DNA from: Burhinus oedicnemus
Taxonomy: Eukaryota; Chordata; Aves; Charadriiformes; Burhinidae
DNA length: 64,000 bases
Direction: 5' to 3'
Assembly (NCBI GenBank): GCA_008921705.1
Contig: VFFE01007190.1
Location: 124,558 to 188,557 of the forward strand
Position numbers and translations under genes: made by a program
Notes under the pieces: generated by a model
The model's database searches: none
What the model saw: only the letters and a program-made list of their open reading frames with translations
What the model was told of the DNA's origin: nothing
Shown: positions 50,871 to 63,789 of the stretch, in pieces
How the letters are laid out: each line of letters begins with the position of its first letter
How positions within the stretch are numbered: position 1 is the stretch's first letter

Positions 50871-53800
50871 TACACAGAGCATCCTATAGTCATTTCAGAA
50901 TTTACTTTTTTCCTAACAGTTCTAAGACAATTAAACTGTGAATTTTTTGAAACAAGGCAATGTAGGTTCCAACACACTTCCCTGCCAAAGACTGATTATT
51001 TATATTTGGAGCATGGAAGAATGTTTTATCATGGATTTTAAAACCTTTGGCAATAGGAATTAAGGAGCGAGCAGTGACTAAACACTACATAGGGTGATGT
51101 CTATGTCAAAATGTGAGTAATTGAAGTCCTTTTTACTCACTGATGTATTTCAGTAAGTTGCAGATTTCCTAAACCAAACATGTAGGTCCTGAACCGAAAT
51201 AAAAGAAATAAAAAATTTCAAAATTATTGTGGTCATTTAGTGCATAGAGTAGTATAACATATTGCTTGCAAATGAAGTCACTTTCCTTTAAGCTTGTTCC
51301 TTCAAGGAATATTTCTTGAAATAATATCTGTCTAGAATTTTTTAGATACAGACATCACTAATTTATCTGCTTCACAAATGCAGGGATTTCCCAAGACAAA
51401 AAAAGAAAGGACAAGGTACATTTAAACACACACAAATTCCTTCCTATTATTTTATTGATTATAAAAAGAAATATACAAATATCCTTATTTTGCATTAAGA
51501 TAAAATTTGCAAGCCTATTGTAAATATTTAGTAAAACTGTGACAAACTTTTTCCTTCTCAAATGGAAATGACATACATAGGAATTTGTTAAGGAGGAGTA
51601 TGTTTGTGCTCTACATCATAACCCGCTCCAGACATGTTGATGATGCCTCTGTGATCTCCAGATGTCTGTTTCTTCAGAAACTGTCCTCTGCAGATTACAC
51701 AGGCGTTTCTGAAAAGTTCATAGGAAGAACAGATTTCATAAGTAATAATGTAGTTTTATATTATATAAACATAATGCCCAAAATAAAAGAAAAGCATGTC
51801 TGCAGATGGATAACAATAGTTGTAATTCCAGAGAACGACTGTCTGCTAGAGTAATAAGTATGTTTGTTTTTATGATCATTTTGCTTAGATTCTGAATTAC
51901 CGCAATAGGAGTTCTTTGATGCACAGTAAAACTTAAAGCTACAGAAGAATTTAGTTGACTAAGCTTAGGTTTTTGACTTTAAAAAATATTGTTCCTGGAT
52001 ACTTGAGTAAAACTTTCTAATATGACGTCATAAGGTAAATCTTGATTGAAAGTTTCAAATCTTATTGTCTAATATTTGTCAAACACACTAATAATTGTCT
52101 TTTCCTTCCATAGATTTTTTTCCCATTGAATCAGGGTACATAATTTAGAGACTCAGTGTGGAAGTTATAGATTTGGTATCTGTGTTAAATTGGTCTAATT
52201 ATGTAGCCCTTGATTTCACCAGCATATAAAAATGCAGAGCAAGAAGACAGTATCATATTCTCTCTGCTCATCTCCACTCTACAACTGGAGGTTTCACACG
52301 GTTATAAACAAGGAGGTCAGAACAGCTGGCAGGAAATGCCTTATATGGAAGCCTCACAGTTTTATCCTATATCTTTGTTATTTTTGAAAATCAGGTATCC
52401 TTACAGGCATCTAACTTAAGGCTTCTCTTTTTACTGTTTAAATTGTTACATCTTCGTAGCTCTTCCTCCGGTGTACCTAATTAGAAATAGGACAAGAAAG
52501 TGGCAGCCTATGTAGTGCTTCTTTGTTAGTATTAGAGAGGAGATAGTAACATCAGGAGCTGGGCAGTTACTTTACCATATAAAAAGACAAGTAACTGTAA
52601 ATTCAGACTAATTTTATGGTAGTTCTATGTTACGTATTGCCCTGGAGACTCATTCCTGTCCATCTTAAAATCCAATCCAGTAAACAGTTAGGTTATTGTC
52701 TTCAACAAGAACTGAGGGCATTCATCAGCTCACAGGTTCTTAGAAGGCATCGCTGATATTTTTTTCTCTGCTAGCTTCTGTGTCAGTCAAATGAAGCAAA
52801 ATTGAATTCTGAAGAGGAAAAATAAAATCTATGGATCAGAAAACAAAATGGCTATCCACCGTAATCTTCAGTGTATAAAACAGGTTCATGTAACTTGCGA
52901 TCAGGGTAGTGGCATGGCTTAATGTACCATTAAAAAAATAATTCACATTCAACACAAATCACCTCTGTACAACTCTGCATTCAATTTCATAAAGCAAGCC
53001 AGAGACACAGCATGAGGTTAAACATATCTAAATATTAGTAAATTACACACATAATTAAACACAGATTTGACTTCAATTGCCCTTATTTTTTAAGACATAC
53101 AATACTCAAGAGAAAGTAATATTCAGGAATAGGGAAATTAGGAAAAAAACCCTACCTCACAATCAAAAGAGCAGGTTTTCTGATTTCAAGACCTTCCCCT
53201 TCAGAAAAAACCATCTTGGAAATTTTGAGCTAGGCTATATCATTCAGTCTTTTTGTGGCATTGTCTATTTAGAGACTCATGCTCATCAAGTAATCTAAGT
53301 GGAACATATCAGGAACGGTCTTCAATAAATCACGATGCTTGCTCTCTATAGTCTTCCTATACTTCAAACAGTTACAGTGTCTTCTCAGTTTACTAATACA
53401 TGTTAAGAGGCTTCTGGAAATGCCAAGGAAAAAGGAATATCTCAGTCTTTTATGAGCTGGTTGACTTGTCTTAGGAAAGTTTTATTTTGTGCAAAAATAG
53501 AAAAGGACTGCATTGAGGATATAAAGTATTTTGGAGAATATTGAGCCATTATTAACCAAGCTTATTCCTCTCTAGTTACACAGTCATAGTGTATTTCCAC
53601 TTTGCAATGTGCTTTACTGTCAGTGTTTTTACTCTGACATACCTGGCTGTTTTTAAACAGAAGCTCCTATATTGGTCGATACATAGAGAAATAGATTAAC
53701 TTTTTTCAGGTCTCAGATTTCAAGACTTCTCCTATTCAGTTCTACACACTGTTGTCATACGAATTTACTTCCCTTTTTAATTTTCTGTATATATTTTCTG

Positions 53801-56800
53801 TATATAGCCGTATGTTCATTCATGTTTTGGCTGTCTTTTCAGCATAAGGAAGCCATAATAGCCCCTTAAGAATTTTAAAGCCTGATTATGACAGCATAAT
53901 TAAAACTAAAGACTTCATCGCAAATGCAATGGGTTTGATTTAATGGGACAACTTACAGAGTAGTACCACTTCCTAAGTTGAGTGGTATATTATACCATAT
54001 ATTGTTGGACTGAAATTGATGAAGTTATGCAGGAAGTAAAGGACTACTGCTAAATCAAGGTAATCACATTTCTACTCGTGTATAGAACATGGCATCTGAC
54101 AAGGCCCGTATTCTTACACAGTCAAAGTCCTGACAAAGGGAGGCTCGAAAAGGCTCGAAGGGAGGCTTTGAAATGCAGTATTATGCTATCCACATGTGTT
54201 AACTTATTTTTGAAATCCCTGATTTAGTTTTTATGCTGAAGTAAAATTTATCTGCACCATTTGGCAGGACAAAGACTACGCTTGGACTGTAACTTCCAGA
54301 ATTTGTCATTGCAGCAAACAATTTCAGAAGATGCACAAGCAGTATACACAGAACAGTGGTGGAAGCTTTCCAGTTAGTAAGTACTCTACTCTTTCTGCAA
54401 AAAGTCATAACCTTCCAGAGGATGCTTCCTCTTCTACAAATATTGCTGACACAGTGGAAAACAGCTGGGATTTTCTGTAAATATAAAACTCAGACAATTA
54501 ACTCATGTACAACACACACGTCATCATATTCATTCGCCATTTTCATGGTGGCTTGTCCTTTCTACATTTTATTATTCATTTATGATAGCTATTATATGCC
54601 TTTCAGAGTCTATCTGGCTCTCCTGAGGAATATTTATGACTATTATAGAGCTCTTATGAGAAGACCCAACGATAGTTATTGCGGAAACTCTGTGAAATGC
54701 TACATTAGTGCAGAGATATGCTGGTAGTAAAATACCTGAACTTGTTTCAAAGTATCCCTTGATGGAAATTAAAAGACAGGCTTCTTCTGGTGAGGTTCTG
54801 TATCTCGTCTAACCCTGTCACCTCAGAGAACTGAGTAGTTCTGATTGGGAGTTTAGTATTCAGTGGTTGCAGCCGGTGCCTGAAAGCAAGAGACTTTGGA
54901 AAAGCTTCGAATGGAAAGAAACAAGAAAAAAATTATTTTTAAAGGTATTTGCTGCAGCAGTAACACAGCAGAAATAAAAATGGAAAGAATATAGGTGAAA
55001 ATAGAAGGCCTAAAGGCGCACTTTCTGACACACAGGGGCATGTCTGTTATCCTTTACCCCTCTACCTCCATCTATTTTAAAGAAGGAAGGGTGGTGTCTT
55101 GAAGTGAATCTGAATACTGCAGTACTGCACTACCTTCTGAGAGGGAGAAAGTCCGGAAGGAAGAGAAAGAAATTGGAGGAGGAGGGAGAAGGGGATATCT
55201 TTCACTAGCTTTTTTTAATCAGTGTCTAATTTCACCTCTGTTTCAATACATAACCATGAAGCAAACTGCTGAATCATTTTTGTTTAATACATGGCTATTA
55301 AAATCTTTTCTATGTTTCTAAACTGTTTTGGCCTCTCCGCATAAAGAAAAAGAAGCCATTTCAATTTAGAACTAAGAGATTTTCTGGCATGTAAGTGGTT
55401 GCTATAGGAGCAAATATGCTATGATGCCAGGAAAGTAACTTGGGGGAACATCTTGGATGGAAGGTAAAAGAAGAGAATTTATCAGGCCAGAAAAATGAAT
55501 GAAAAAAAAACCCAACAAAGTGAGAAAATTAAAAGAAATGTGAAAACAAAGGCTTGATAATACATGGATACAATGTAAATATAAATATTTCCAGTTTGTG
55601 TGCAAATATTAACTTCACCTTATACAGAACATAAACTCCTGTGATGGGTTCATGTCCTGTGAATGCAAGAAATAGATTCCATTATGCAGGTGCATTATCA
55701 CAGCTGTTTAATACATTTGTTCCAGTGAAATCTGTGGTATAAGTTACACAGTATCCTTATTATCTTTTCAGAATACAATCAGAACTTAGTTTTTGCTCAG
55801 TGCCTGAAAATTTTTATTTATTTATTTTGGCTGGGCTTTAGAGAAGAAAGCTATGCATTGTCTTGGAATGCAGTTTAATGCCATTTTGGACCACTCCAAT
55901 ATTTATCTTGTGTAGGAATTCCTTTGGCTATTTGTGGGAAGCTAAAGACAGGTATTTGCAAAGATGGGAATTTACAACAGGAAAGCTACTCTCTACAGGT
56001 ATCTTCTTTAATCAAAGGAGAGGAGCAGGTTCCACAAAAGAGATGTTTCATAACAAGAGGCTCTTAATCATCACTGAAGGTGTCCTCCTCCACTGAGGAT
56101 GCCTGAGAAGATTCTCCTTCATAGGTAAAAGTCAGTCTTTTTGACTAACCCTTCAAAGACTTATCACTCTTCGTTACAAGAAGTTCCTTTTAAAACATTT
56201 CTTGGCATGAGTGTGTTTTAGTGTTCAGGGCTCCACATTTCAATTTCTTTCTCCTTAGTGGCATATTTTCCTCTACCTCCTACTCCCAGTTATAGGTCAT
56301 CATTTTTATTCAAAGTATTAGTAAAAAATGTTCTTTTAATACCAGGATGAGCATCACACCACAAGAACTAAATATTATCCCCACTTTCCTATACCCCTGA
56401 TTGGAACAGGGATTGTTTTCTGCTTCTGATTCTTAGGCAAAACTCAGCAGATTGTCCCTATTGAGCTAACATCAAAGAAAAAAACCAAAGCAAAACAAAA
56501 CAAAAAAAATCCAAATCAAAACACGTAATGACCTAGTAAATAAATCAATTGAAGTCAATATTGTCAGTTTACTCTATCTGAGGATCTGGCCCTGAGTATT
56601 TGTTAAGTGCAAGATTAAGTGTAAATAAATCATATTGCACTGTTGGAGTATATGGTAATTGGGTTATTTTGTTTTCTGAATTCCCTGTCTTTTGCTCTTC
56701 TGGTTTACTTTAATTAACAAACAGCATGAAGCTTTTCAAACCTGTCCTTGATGTTCATTGAAGAAGAGGGAGAGCAAATGCCAAACCTTAACCTACGATT

Positions 56801-56844
56801 CATCACAAACACTGAGGTACCTTATAGGAGGCAGCAGAAAATAT

Positions 56845-56975
56845 ATTCATTCATATTTAAATTAAGTGTTTCAAATAATGATTTAATTGAGAATTAATAA
56901 GCCAGTTATTGCAGGTTAATTAAATGCCACTTGATGATTAAAAACATATTATTTATTCAGATTAACAACTATTAG
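56845..56975. promoter_or_regulatory. ATTA-rich block, possible homeodomain-type enhancer
   Basis: Several ATTA/TAAT cores occur close together, including the palindrome TTAATTAA at about 56917, TTTAATTGA and GAATTAATAA. This is a weak indication: such motifs are frequent in AT-rich DNA. Only sequence conservation could support a regulatory role. Confidence 0.2.
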
Positions 56976-57261
56976 GCAGTAGTGTAGCCCCACATCCTGC
57001 TGTGACTTATTACTTTAAAAGACTGTTGATGTATTTCTCATTTTCAGGCTTGGGGTTTTTTTTACTCTGTTCTCTTTATAACACCTTGAAACACTATGAG
57101 AAAATAACCCCAAATTCTTAGTATAACATTGTTTTCCCCCAACATAGACTATTTGTTTATTTTTGGTACAAGTGTTTCTAAAAGTTCAGCTATAGTAATT
57201 TTAAGGAAAACACTGCTGAAATATTGCGAGTGTTATACATATGCATGTTTATACAAAATGG

Positions 57262-57300
57262 AAATTTATATAAAGAGGAAAAAAATTATATAAAGAGGAA
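57262..57300. repeat. Two-copy short tandem repeat, unit about 20 bp
   Basis: TTATATAAAGAGGAA occurs twice with a spacing of about 20 bases and A-rich spacers. Confidence 0.85.
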
Positions 57301-60300
57301 ATTTGTGCAGTGTGTATATAAAATAAGAGAAATGAAATAAATCAAATATTGAATCTGTAGGCTTCCAAAGAGCTCCTTTGATTTACCTCATGGGTAATTT
57401 TCAGTAGGGCTGTCCAATCATATATGCTACCTGAAATTGGATGTAATGTGCGAATACTGCCTTGTGGTAGTCAGGAGTGGGTGTTGGAAAAATAAGCAGC
57501 ACTAACTTTTGTTTGTCATCTATATTACAATCTTTCTTTCTTTATCCATATATGCTTTTTTGAAAGTCTTTTTAACAGTGCATTAATGTTTATGTTGTGC
57601 TGTGTTGATAGGTTATTTAGAATTCCTTGTAGATGAAAGATTACCATAATAGAGCAAACTTTTCATCCATATTAATGCACAGTATGAGCACCATCTTTTC
57701 CTGTCATAAATCCAAAACAACATTAAATCTAAGCAACAGTACAAATCAGTTTTGCATGCACGGCAGGAGAGCAGGGTTCACCCACCTTCAGTTTGGACAA
57801 GAAACTGCAGCCTGGCGGGTAGCCTGTTACAATTATTTAGTTTTGGAACGATTGCACAACTTCCATGAGGTGAGGAAAGTGGCAGAGTCATGTATGCGTA
57901 TATTGGTTCTTTGCCACTTTTGCTGAAGTGATTCTCATCTTTCTCAATAAACTACCACTGCACAAAAAGATTTTATACTACAGAGAACAGGCATCAAGTT
58001 TCCTCCTGCCTCTTCACAACACCTTGGTGTTGTTACAATACCTTTTTGCCTGCAGTAAAAGCTTTGCTTCTGTTTTTCTACAGAAAACACTTATGAGAGA
58101 TTCCAGTACCAATACATGCATATTTATTTAAATCAGGAATTTAGAAATTGGAAAAGTAATTTTCTGTATTACTTTTAGAAAGCTAAAGATATCATATATA
58201 TTTGGTTTTAGGGGTAGCTTCACCGAGATCTAGAATTTCTGTGAGCTTGGGAAATACTGAGCAGTGTCTCCCTTATAGTCAGCTATCTTAACATACATTT
58301 TACTTTATCCTCTTTTGCCATGGAACACAGTTGCTTAGCCGAGCTTAAGTTAAAAAGCTAATAACGATAGGAACCAATTAAAATATTAAATTACTGTGAT
58401 TTATATCAAAGTTCTTCACCCAAAGTGAGGCAGAGAAAATCATTCTATAAGCTGGTTTAAAGCTATTGCATACAGTCACATGTCAAAATCATAAAACACA
58501 GTTTCTTTTCGCTGCTATGAACTGCATTGCCATTCCTATTCTGTAAAATAAATAAATAAATGTGTAAACCCACATCATAAAAGACAGTAGAAATAGTGTC
58601 ACATTGACTGGAAAACACTTTACACCAGTATACACAGCTGTTATGACTTCTGAGAGGGCAATTAAACAAAGAACCAAGTCCCCTTCCAATCTTCTCTACA
58701 GTCAAGGATGGTTTACTGAATAGCATTTTGCTGGCACCAGTAGGTTTATAAACCATCCTCTTAACAGTACAGTAGTTGAGTTTAAAGCTATTTTACAGAA
58801 ACAAATTCTTCCTAATCTATCTCAGGCGTTAAGGAAAAGACAGACTGGACAAGGAAAGGGTCCTGAGAACAGAATCAATTACACTAGCTTATGTTCCCTC
58901 AAACTCACTGACGTAAGCTCGAAGAGGAGACAGTTAATAGGTTTGTTTTTACAGTAGTTGGGTGTATAAGTGCTTTCTCCAGGGGTCAGGAAGGCCAGTC
59001 TCTCCTAAGATAACAGGCAATAGAGAAAGTGTGAGCTACCACGCTGACCAAGACAGAGGACCTTTTCTTGATGAAAAAGTCAGCAAGAATAGAGGAGAAT
59101 CTAGTGTCACTTATTTTGCTTTTCCTTCAGACTGCTCTAGCAGACAGATTCAGCAACTTCTCGGGTCTCAAGTACTCATCAAAGACTGTGAAAGGATGCA
59201 AATGGTATGCATCAATAGGTGTCAGGATCTTCATATTATTTGGGTTAAACAGCTGAAGATATTTTAATATAAGGGTATTTAAACATTTAAGGTACGTCCA
59301 TTTCTAGACATAAAAGACTGGATGATCTTATAGTGCCATTTGGTGTAGCTGTATGTGCCATACAGCTGTTGTGGATCTGACTGTCATGTTCTTCTTCAAC
59401 TCTCCAAGACTCACTGAAAACTATGAATTGCAGTGAGGTTTCCAGCAGGTTGGTATACCTCAGAGCATCCTCTGCAAACCTCAGCTTGTCCTAAAACTAC
59501 CACAACAGACATTAAAACAAAGGAGCAATTAGTACATAGATCACTTGTAAAATGCATTGTCTCAGTTTTATTAAAATGTCAGTGGATAAGAATGGGGATG
59601 GTGGTGGAAACAGAGGACACAAATATTCAAATAATTGAAAATAGATGATCACATCTTTTTTCTGTACCACTTTGGATCCATACCATTTATGATTGAAATC
59701 AATGCTCTTTGAAAACCATGAGGTCGTGTAAAGGTAAAAGAAGCTTTCAGCCTTAAAGAAGAACATATTAAAATACACTAAAACATCCATACCTTTTATT
59801 ACTATTTAATTCAAATAAAATTATTTATTTTTACACATATTATTCACTTCATTTATCTTGTCTTACCATTTTACATTTCTCTTAGTACAAAGGATAATTA
59901 CTAATCAGTCACTTAAATTTTAGTAATTCCTATTTTCTTGTTTTCATATACTTAAAAGACATTCCAATATATTCAGTGTTTCTAATATTTAAGCTGAATA
60001 CTGAAATTTAAAGGAAACAATTCATGTGGGTTTAAATTTTTTTTTAATAATATGATGTATTGCTGACACCTAATAAACAAAGCAGCAATTTTACAGGCTT
60101 CTGTAATTTCAAAAGTACCCCATTACACAGTATTCATAGGGGTTTTTTTCCTTCCTTTCTTCTGTTGTTTTTTGGGGTTTTTTTTAAACTCTGTTTCAAC
60201 AGCTTTCTCTCAGGTTTTCTCAAATTGTACTACAACATAGCAAAATCGACCTGATTTATTTATTTTTAAGAATTCTGTAACTCTTTCTTAAGTTGATACT

Positions 60301-60477
60301 GTTTTAAAAAGTACTCAGATGAAAACAAGAAGGGTGAAAACAAGAGAGAACTCCATGAGATACAGAACTAAAGAATTCCTGTCCCTGATAGATATGTAAC
60401 GCTTGGCCATTTAGGAAACCAAGATAAAGAGGAAAGGATGAGCTCCCAGCCCTGAAAGTAAATGGCATTCTTTCCTC

Positions 60478-60495
60478 TTCTTCTTCTTCTTCTTC

Positions 60496-60536
<41 letters not shown>
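60478..60536 (+). repeat. Compound microsatellite (TTC)n-(TTA)n
   Basis: About seven TTC units (60478-60497) change abruptly through TTG into about twelve TTA units (60499-60536). Each block is essentially perfect, so both expanded separately from one seed. Confidence 0.96.
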
Positions 60537-60537
<1 letters not shown>

Positions 60538-62792
60538 TCAGTAATAAATGCTATGAGAAAGAGCTACAGTAAAGTAAAAATATTTTTTTAATTGGAAAAA
60601 TAAATTAAAATTTCAATTTGCAACAAAAACAGAGCTTCTTTTTCAAATGCTGCCATCAAAATGTGTTATATACAACAACATTTTATTGAAAAAATATTTA
60701 TTGGAAGACACATTCTTCAGGGAGAATGTCACCATTCAAGATGTCTTTGTCAGCTCTAGTGGAAGTATTTCTATTAATATTTTTTCACGTTTTATGTAAT
60801 AATTTTTTATGCAGATTTTTGTATACATTTTGAACAATTTGAGTATTGTTATTTGGAACTGATTAATTAGGGAGGCTTAGATTTTCCACTAAGACAACTA
60901 GAACTGCATATCAGTATTAAATCCGTATTCATTGTTTTTCAGGCTAAGGATTTAAAATTGTTCCTGTCCTTCCAAAATCATTAAGTTAGACTGGTAAAAT
61001 GTCCAATAGACCTATCTATCTGGAGTACAGCTCACAAGGAGGCTGCATAGTCAAACAAAAATGTCCAAAGGCGGTGGCAATTAAAAAACAATTGTTCAAA
61101 ATGTTACTGTATTGCTATGAAAAGACCTGCTACCAGCAAAATACTTTGACCCAGAGCAACAGATAGTTTGCATATGTAGGCAAGAATATGTTTTCTGTGT
61201 GAAGCAAGTCCTGTGACCTGACTGACATCTTCCAGTACAAATCCATCCTCTCTTTTTCCTACTGACACAGTTTTGTTCTTGAGCTTAATTGAATCTCACA
61301 TTTGCAGTCTTGGCTGCTCTTCTGCTCCTTCAGACCTTTTCCTCCTGGCTTTAATTTTCTCTTAGCATAAGTTTTCTCACAACTGTCTGCACTTTCTCCT
61401 TCCCTGCAGCTCACCCTCTTCTCTCTGTAATTCTCCTGCTTCTTCTCTATCAGAGAAGTTCCTTAGCTGGTGTCCTTGAGTGCAGCAGCACACTACGGTG
61501 ACCCCCTCTCACCGTAGCAACACTTCTTCCTTGTATACATCTTCCTTGCAGTCACATTTCCATCCACAGAAGAACAGTTACAAAACCACCAAATTATTAT
61601 TGTATATTTCAATGAACTCTCCCTTTCATGAAGAAAAAAAAAATCACTGTACAATAAGTTATGCTTCAGTGCTCTCCAGATGAAACATTTTCATCTTTTA
61701 AAGCATTCTTCTTTAAAGATTTCTTCTGATTTCACTTCAGACTTCCAAACTAAAAATAAATTAAAATTCTAAACTTTTGCTCTTTGTTTAATATTTTAAG
61801 CTAACAATAATGTTCAACTTACTACTTTTTAGCATATTTTTAAATAGTAACAACTAATAGTTGTGGTTTAAAAGCAGAAGTTTACTTCCCATTTTTTTGT
61901 CATAATGGACAGAAACGTGAACACTCCTATGAGGTTTTATGAGGGGGAGGGAGGAAAAAAGGGGTCATTAACATTTTAGCAGTTTGTTTGCCGTTCCTTT
62001 TCTATGGCCGAGAACACCACAGCTTGCCAGTACAGCTCCTGCCATACTTTTGCTAATCTCAGCTGCCAGACTGAAGTTGACAGAAAGGATCTGTGCTGCT
62101 GTGCTATGAACATCAATAGCTCTAGTGCTATGGAAGGGTCAGGGAAATTAGTTAAAAAAGAATCCTTCCAGCTGAAAGGATATATGATACAGTAGGGTCC
62201 TTAACTTACATGGGTAAAGGGATAAGGGGTAGAAAAAAGGGATGCTCCATTAACATAGGCTGGCCATTGGAAGAAGATAATTTGCCTCCCTCTGTCGGAC
62301 ATCCATTGAGATCTTCATGTCAAAACTAAGGCTACATTTTGCAGATCCTTTTGATTTAAGGTTTTACTTATGGCTTTTTCCATATATGTACATGGCTGAG
62401 TTTGTTGTTCAGATTCACAGTATCTGCTTGTCATCACAAAATCCTTTCCTTCAGCCTTGACAATTACAATCTTTCCCTGCTTATACCCGGAATGGTATCT
62501 TAGAGATCATTTTTGTGTCCTGTTCCTTTGTCCATGAAACTATGTTCTTTCATGGCCTTTCCCTTATACACCACATTATATGTAAAATATTTTAAATTCT
62601 AACCTTAATTTTCAAGGATTTCTACATGTTATTTTCATTCTAGCTTTCAAATAGATACCTTGAAAGTTCTCTCCCATACTGCTATTTTTTTCTTCTTGAC
62701 ATCTAAAAAACTTAATCTTCATCCTTGCAGTTTTTCCCACTAGTTCTTCTTCAGGATATCCTTGGTAAACTTGACAATGGTCAAATAACTCA
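60537..62792. other. Unannotated unique sequence, about 2.3 kb
   Basis: AT-rich, with a pyrimidine-rich stretch at about 61230-61450. No gene or repeat is recognised before the CR1 tail. Confidence 0.5.
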
Positions 62793-62833
62793 CAGAATCA
62801 TAGAATGGTTTGAGTTGGAAGGGACCTTAAAGA

Positions 62834-63415
62834 TCATCTAGTTCCAACCCCCCTGCCATGCACAAGGACACCTTCCACTAGACCAAAAATCCCATCCAAC
62901 CTGGCCTTGAACACCTCCAGGGATGGGGCCTCTACAACTTCTTTGGGCAACGTGTGCCAGTGTCTCACCACCCTCACAGTAAAGAATTCCTTCCTAATAT
63001 CTAATCTAAATCCACCCTCTTTCAGTTTGAAACCATTACCCCTTGTCCTGTCACTACATGACCTTGTAAAAAGTCCCTCTCCAGCTTTTCTGTTGGCCCT
63101 CTGTAGGTACCTGAAGGCTGCTATAAGATGTCCCTGGAGCCTTCTCTTCTCCAGGTTGAACAACACCAACTCTCTCAGACTGTCTTCATAGGAGAGGTGC
63201 TCCAGCCCTCTGAACATCTTCATGGCCCTCCTCTGGATGTGCTTCAACAGGTCCATGTCCTTGTTGTGTTGGGGGCCCCAGAGCTGGACGCAGTACTCCA
63301 GGTGGGGTGTCACTAGAGCCGAGTAGAGGGGCAGAATCACCTCCCTCGACCTGCTGGCCACACTTTTTTGAGGCAGCCCAGGATGCAGTTGGCTTTCTGG
63401 GTTGCGAGCGCACAT
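62834..63415 (-). pseudogene. CR1 ORF2 C-terminal half, intact for 193 codons
   Basis: It carries the full run of C-terminal CR1 blocks: [80 protein letters not shown] and [21 protein letters not shown] normal-looking ORF2 end follows. The N-terminal side is lost by a frameshift near 63415-63440, so no active enzyme can result. It contains the thumb/C-terminal part only and lacks the endonuclease and palm domains. Confidence 0.93.
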
Positions 63416-63439
63416 TGCCAGCTCATGTTGAGCATCTCA

Positions 63440-63789
63440 TCAACCATCACCCCCAAGTCCTTCTCCCTCAGGACTGCTCTCAATCCATTCTCTGCCTAGC
63501 CTGAATTTGTGCATGGGATTGCCCTGACCCAGGTGCAGGACCTTGCACTTGGCCTTGTTGAACTTCATGAGGTTCGCACGTGCCCACTGCTCAGGCCTGT
63601 CCAGGTCCCTCCAGATGGCATCCCTTCCCTCCAGCATGTTGACTGCACCACACAGCTGTTTGTGTTGACAAACTTGCTGAGGGTGAACTCAATCCCTCTG
63701 TCCATGTCATTGACAACGATGTTAAACAGCACCAGTTCCAGTACCAGCACCTGAGGAATGCCACTCATCACCGGTCTCCACTTGGACAT
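63440..63789 (-). pseudogene. CR1 ORF2 RT motif B/C region, frame-broken
   Basis: Two overlapping frames share this region. One (63565-63789) holds a degenerate motif B and [20 protein letters not shown], then continues FVNTNS where the catalytic motif C with its paired Asp would be expected, so the active site is destroyed. The other (63440-63637) continues [20 protein letters not shown] and [19 protein letters not shown], the blocks that normally follow. The switch of frame coincides with the damaged motif C, indicating a small deletion there. Confidence 0.88.

Larger units (their letters stand above)
50871..60477. other. Unannotated unique sequence, about 9.6 kb
   Basis: This is the longest stretch of the window free of recognisable transposons. 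Small local features are a 14-base duplication at about 53782-53808 (TTTTCTGTATATA twice), a purine-rich tract at about 55155-55196, an ATTA-rich block at 56845-56975 and a 20-bp two-copy repeat at 57262-57300. Open frames up to 123 codons show no domain. Confidence 0.5.

Noticed and set aside
62907..63316. Plus-strand open frames of 94 and 62 codons
   Set aside because: They are shadows on the opposite strand of the CR1 ORF2 fragment at 62834-63415.
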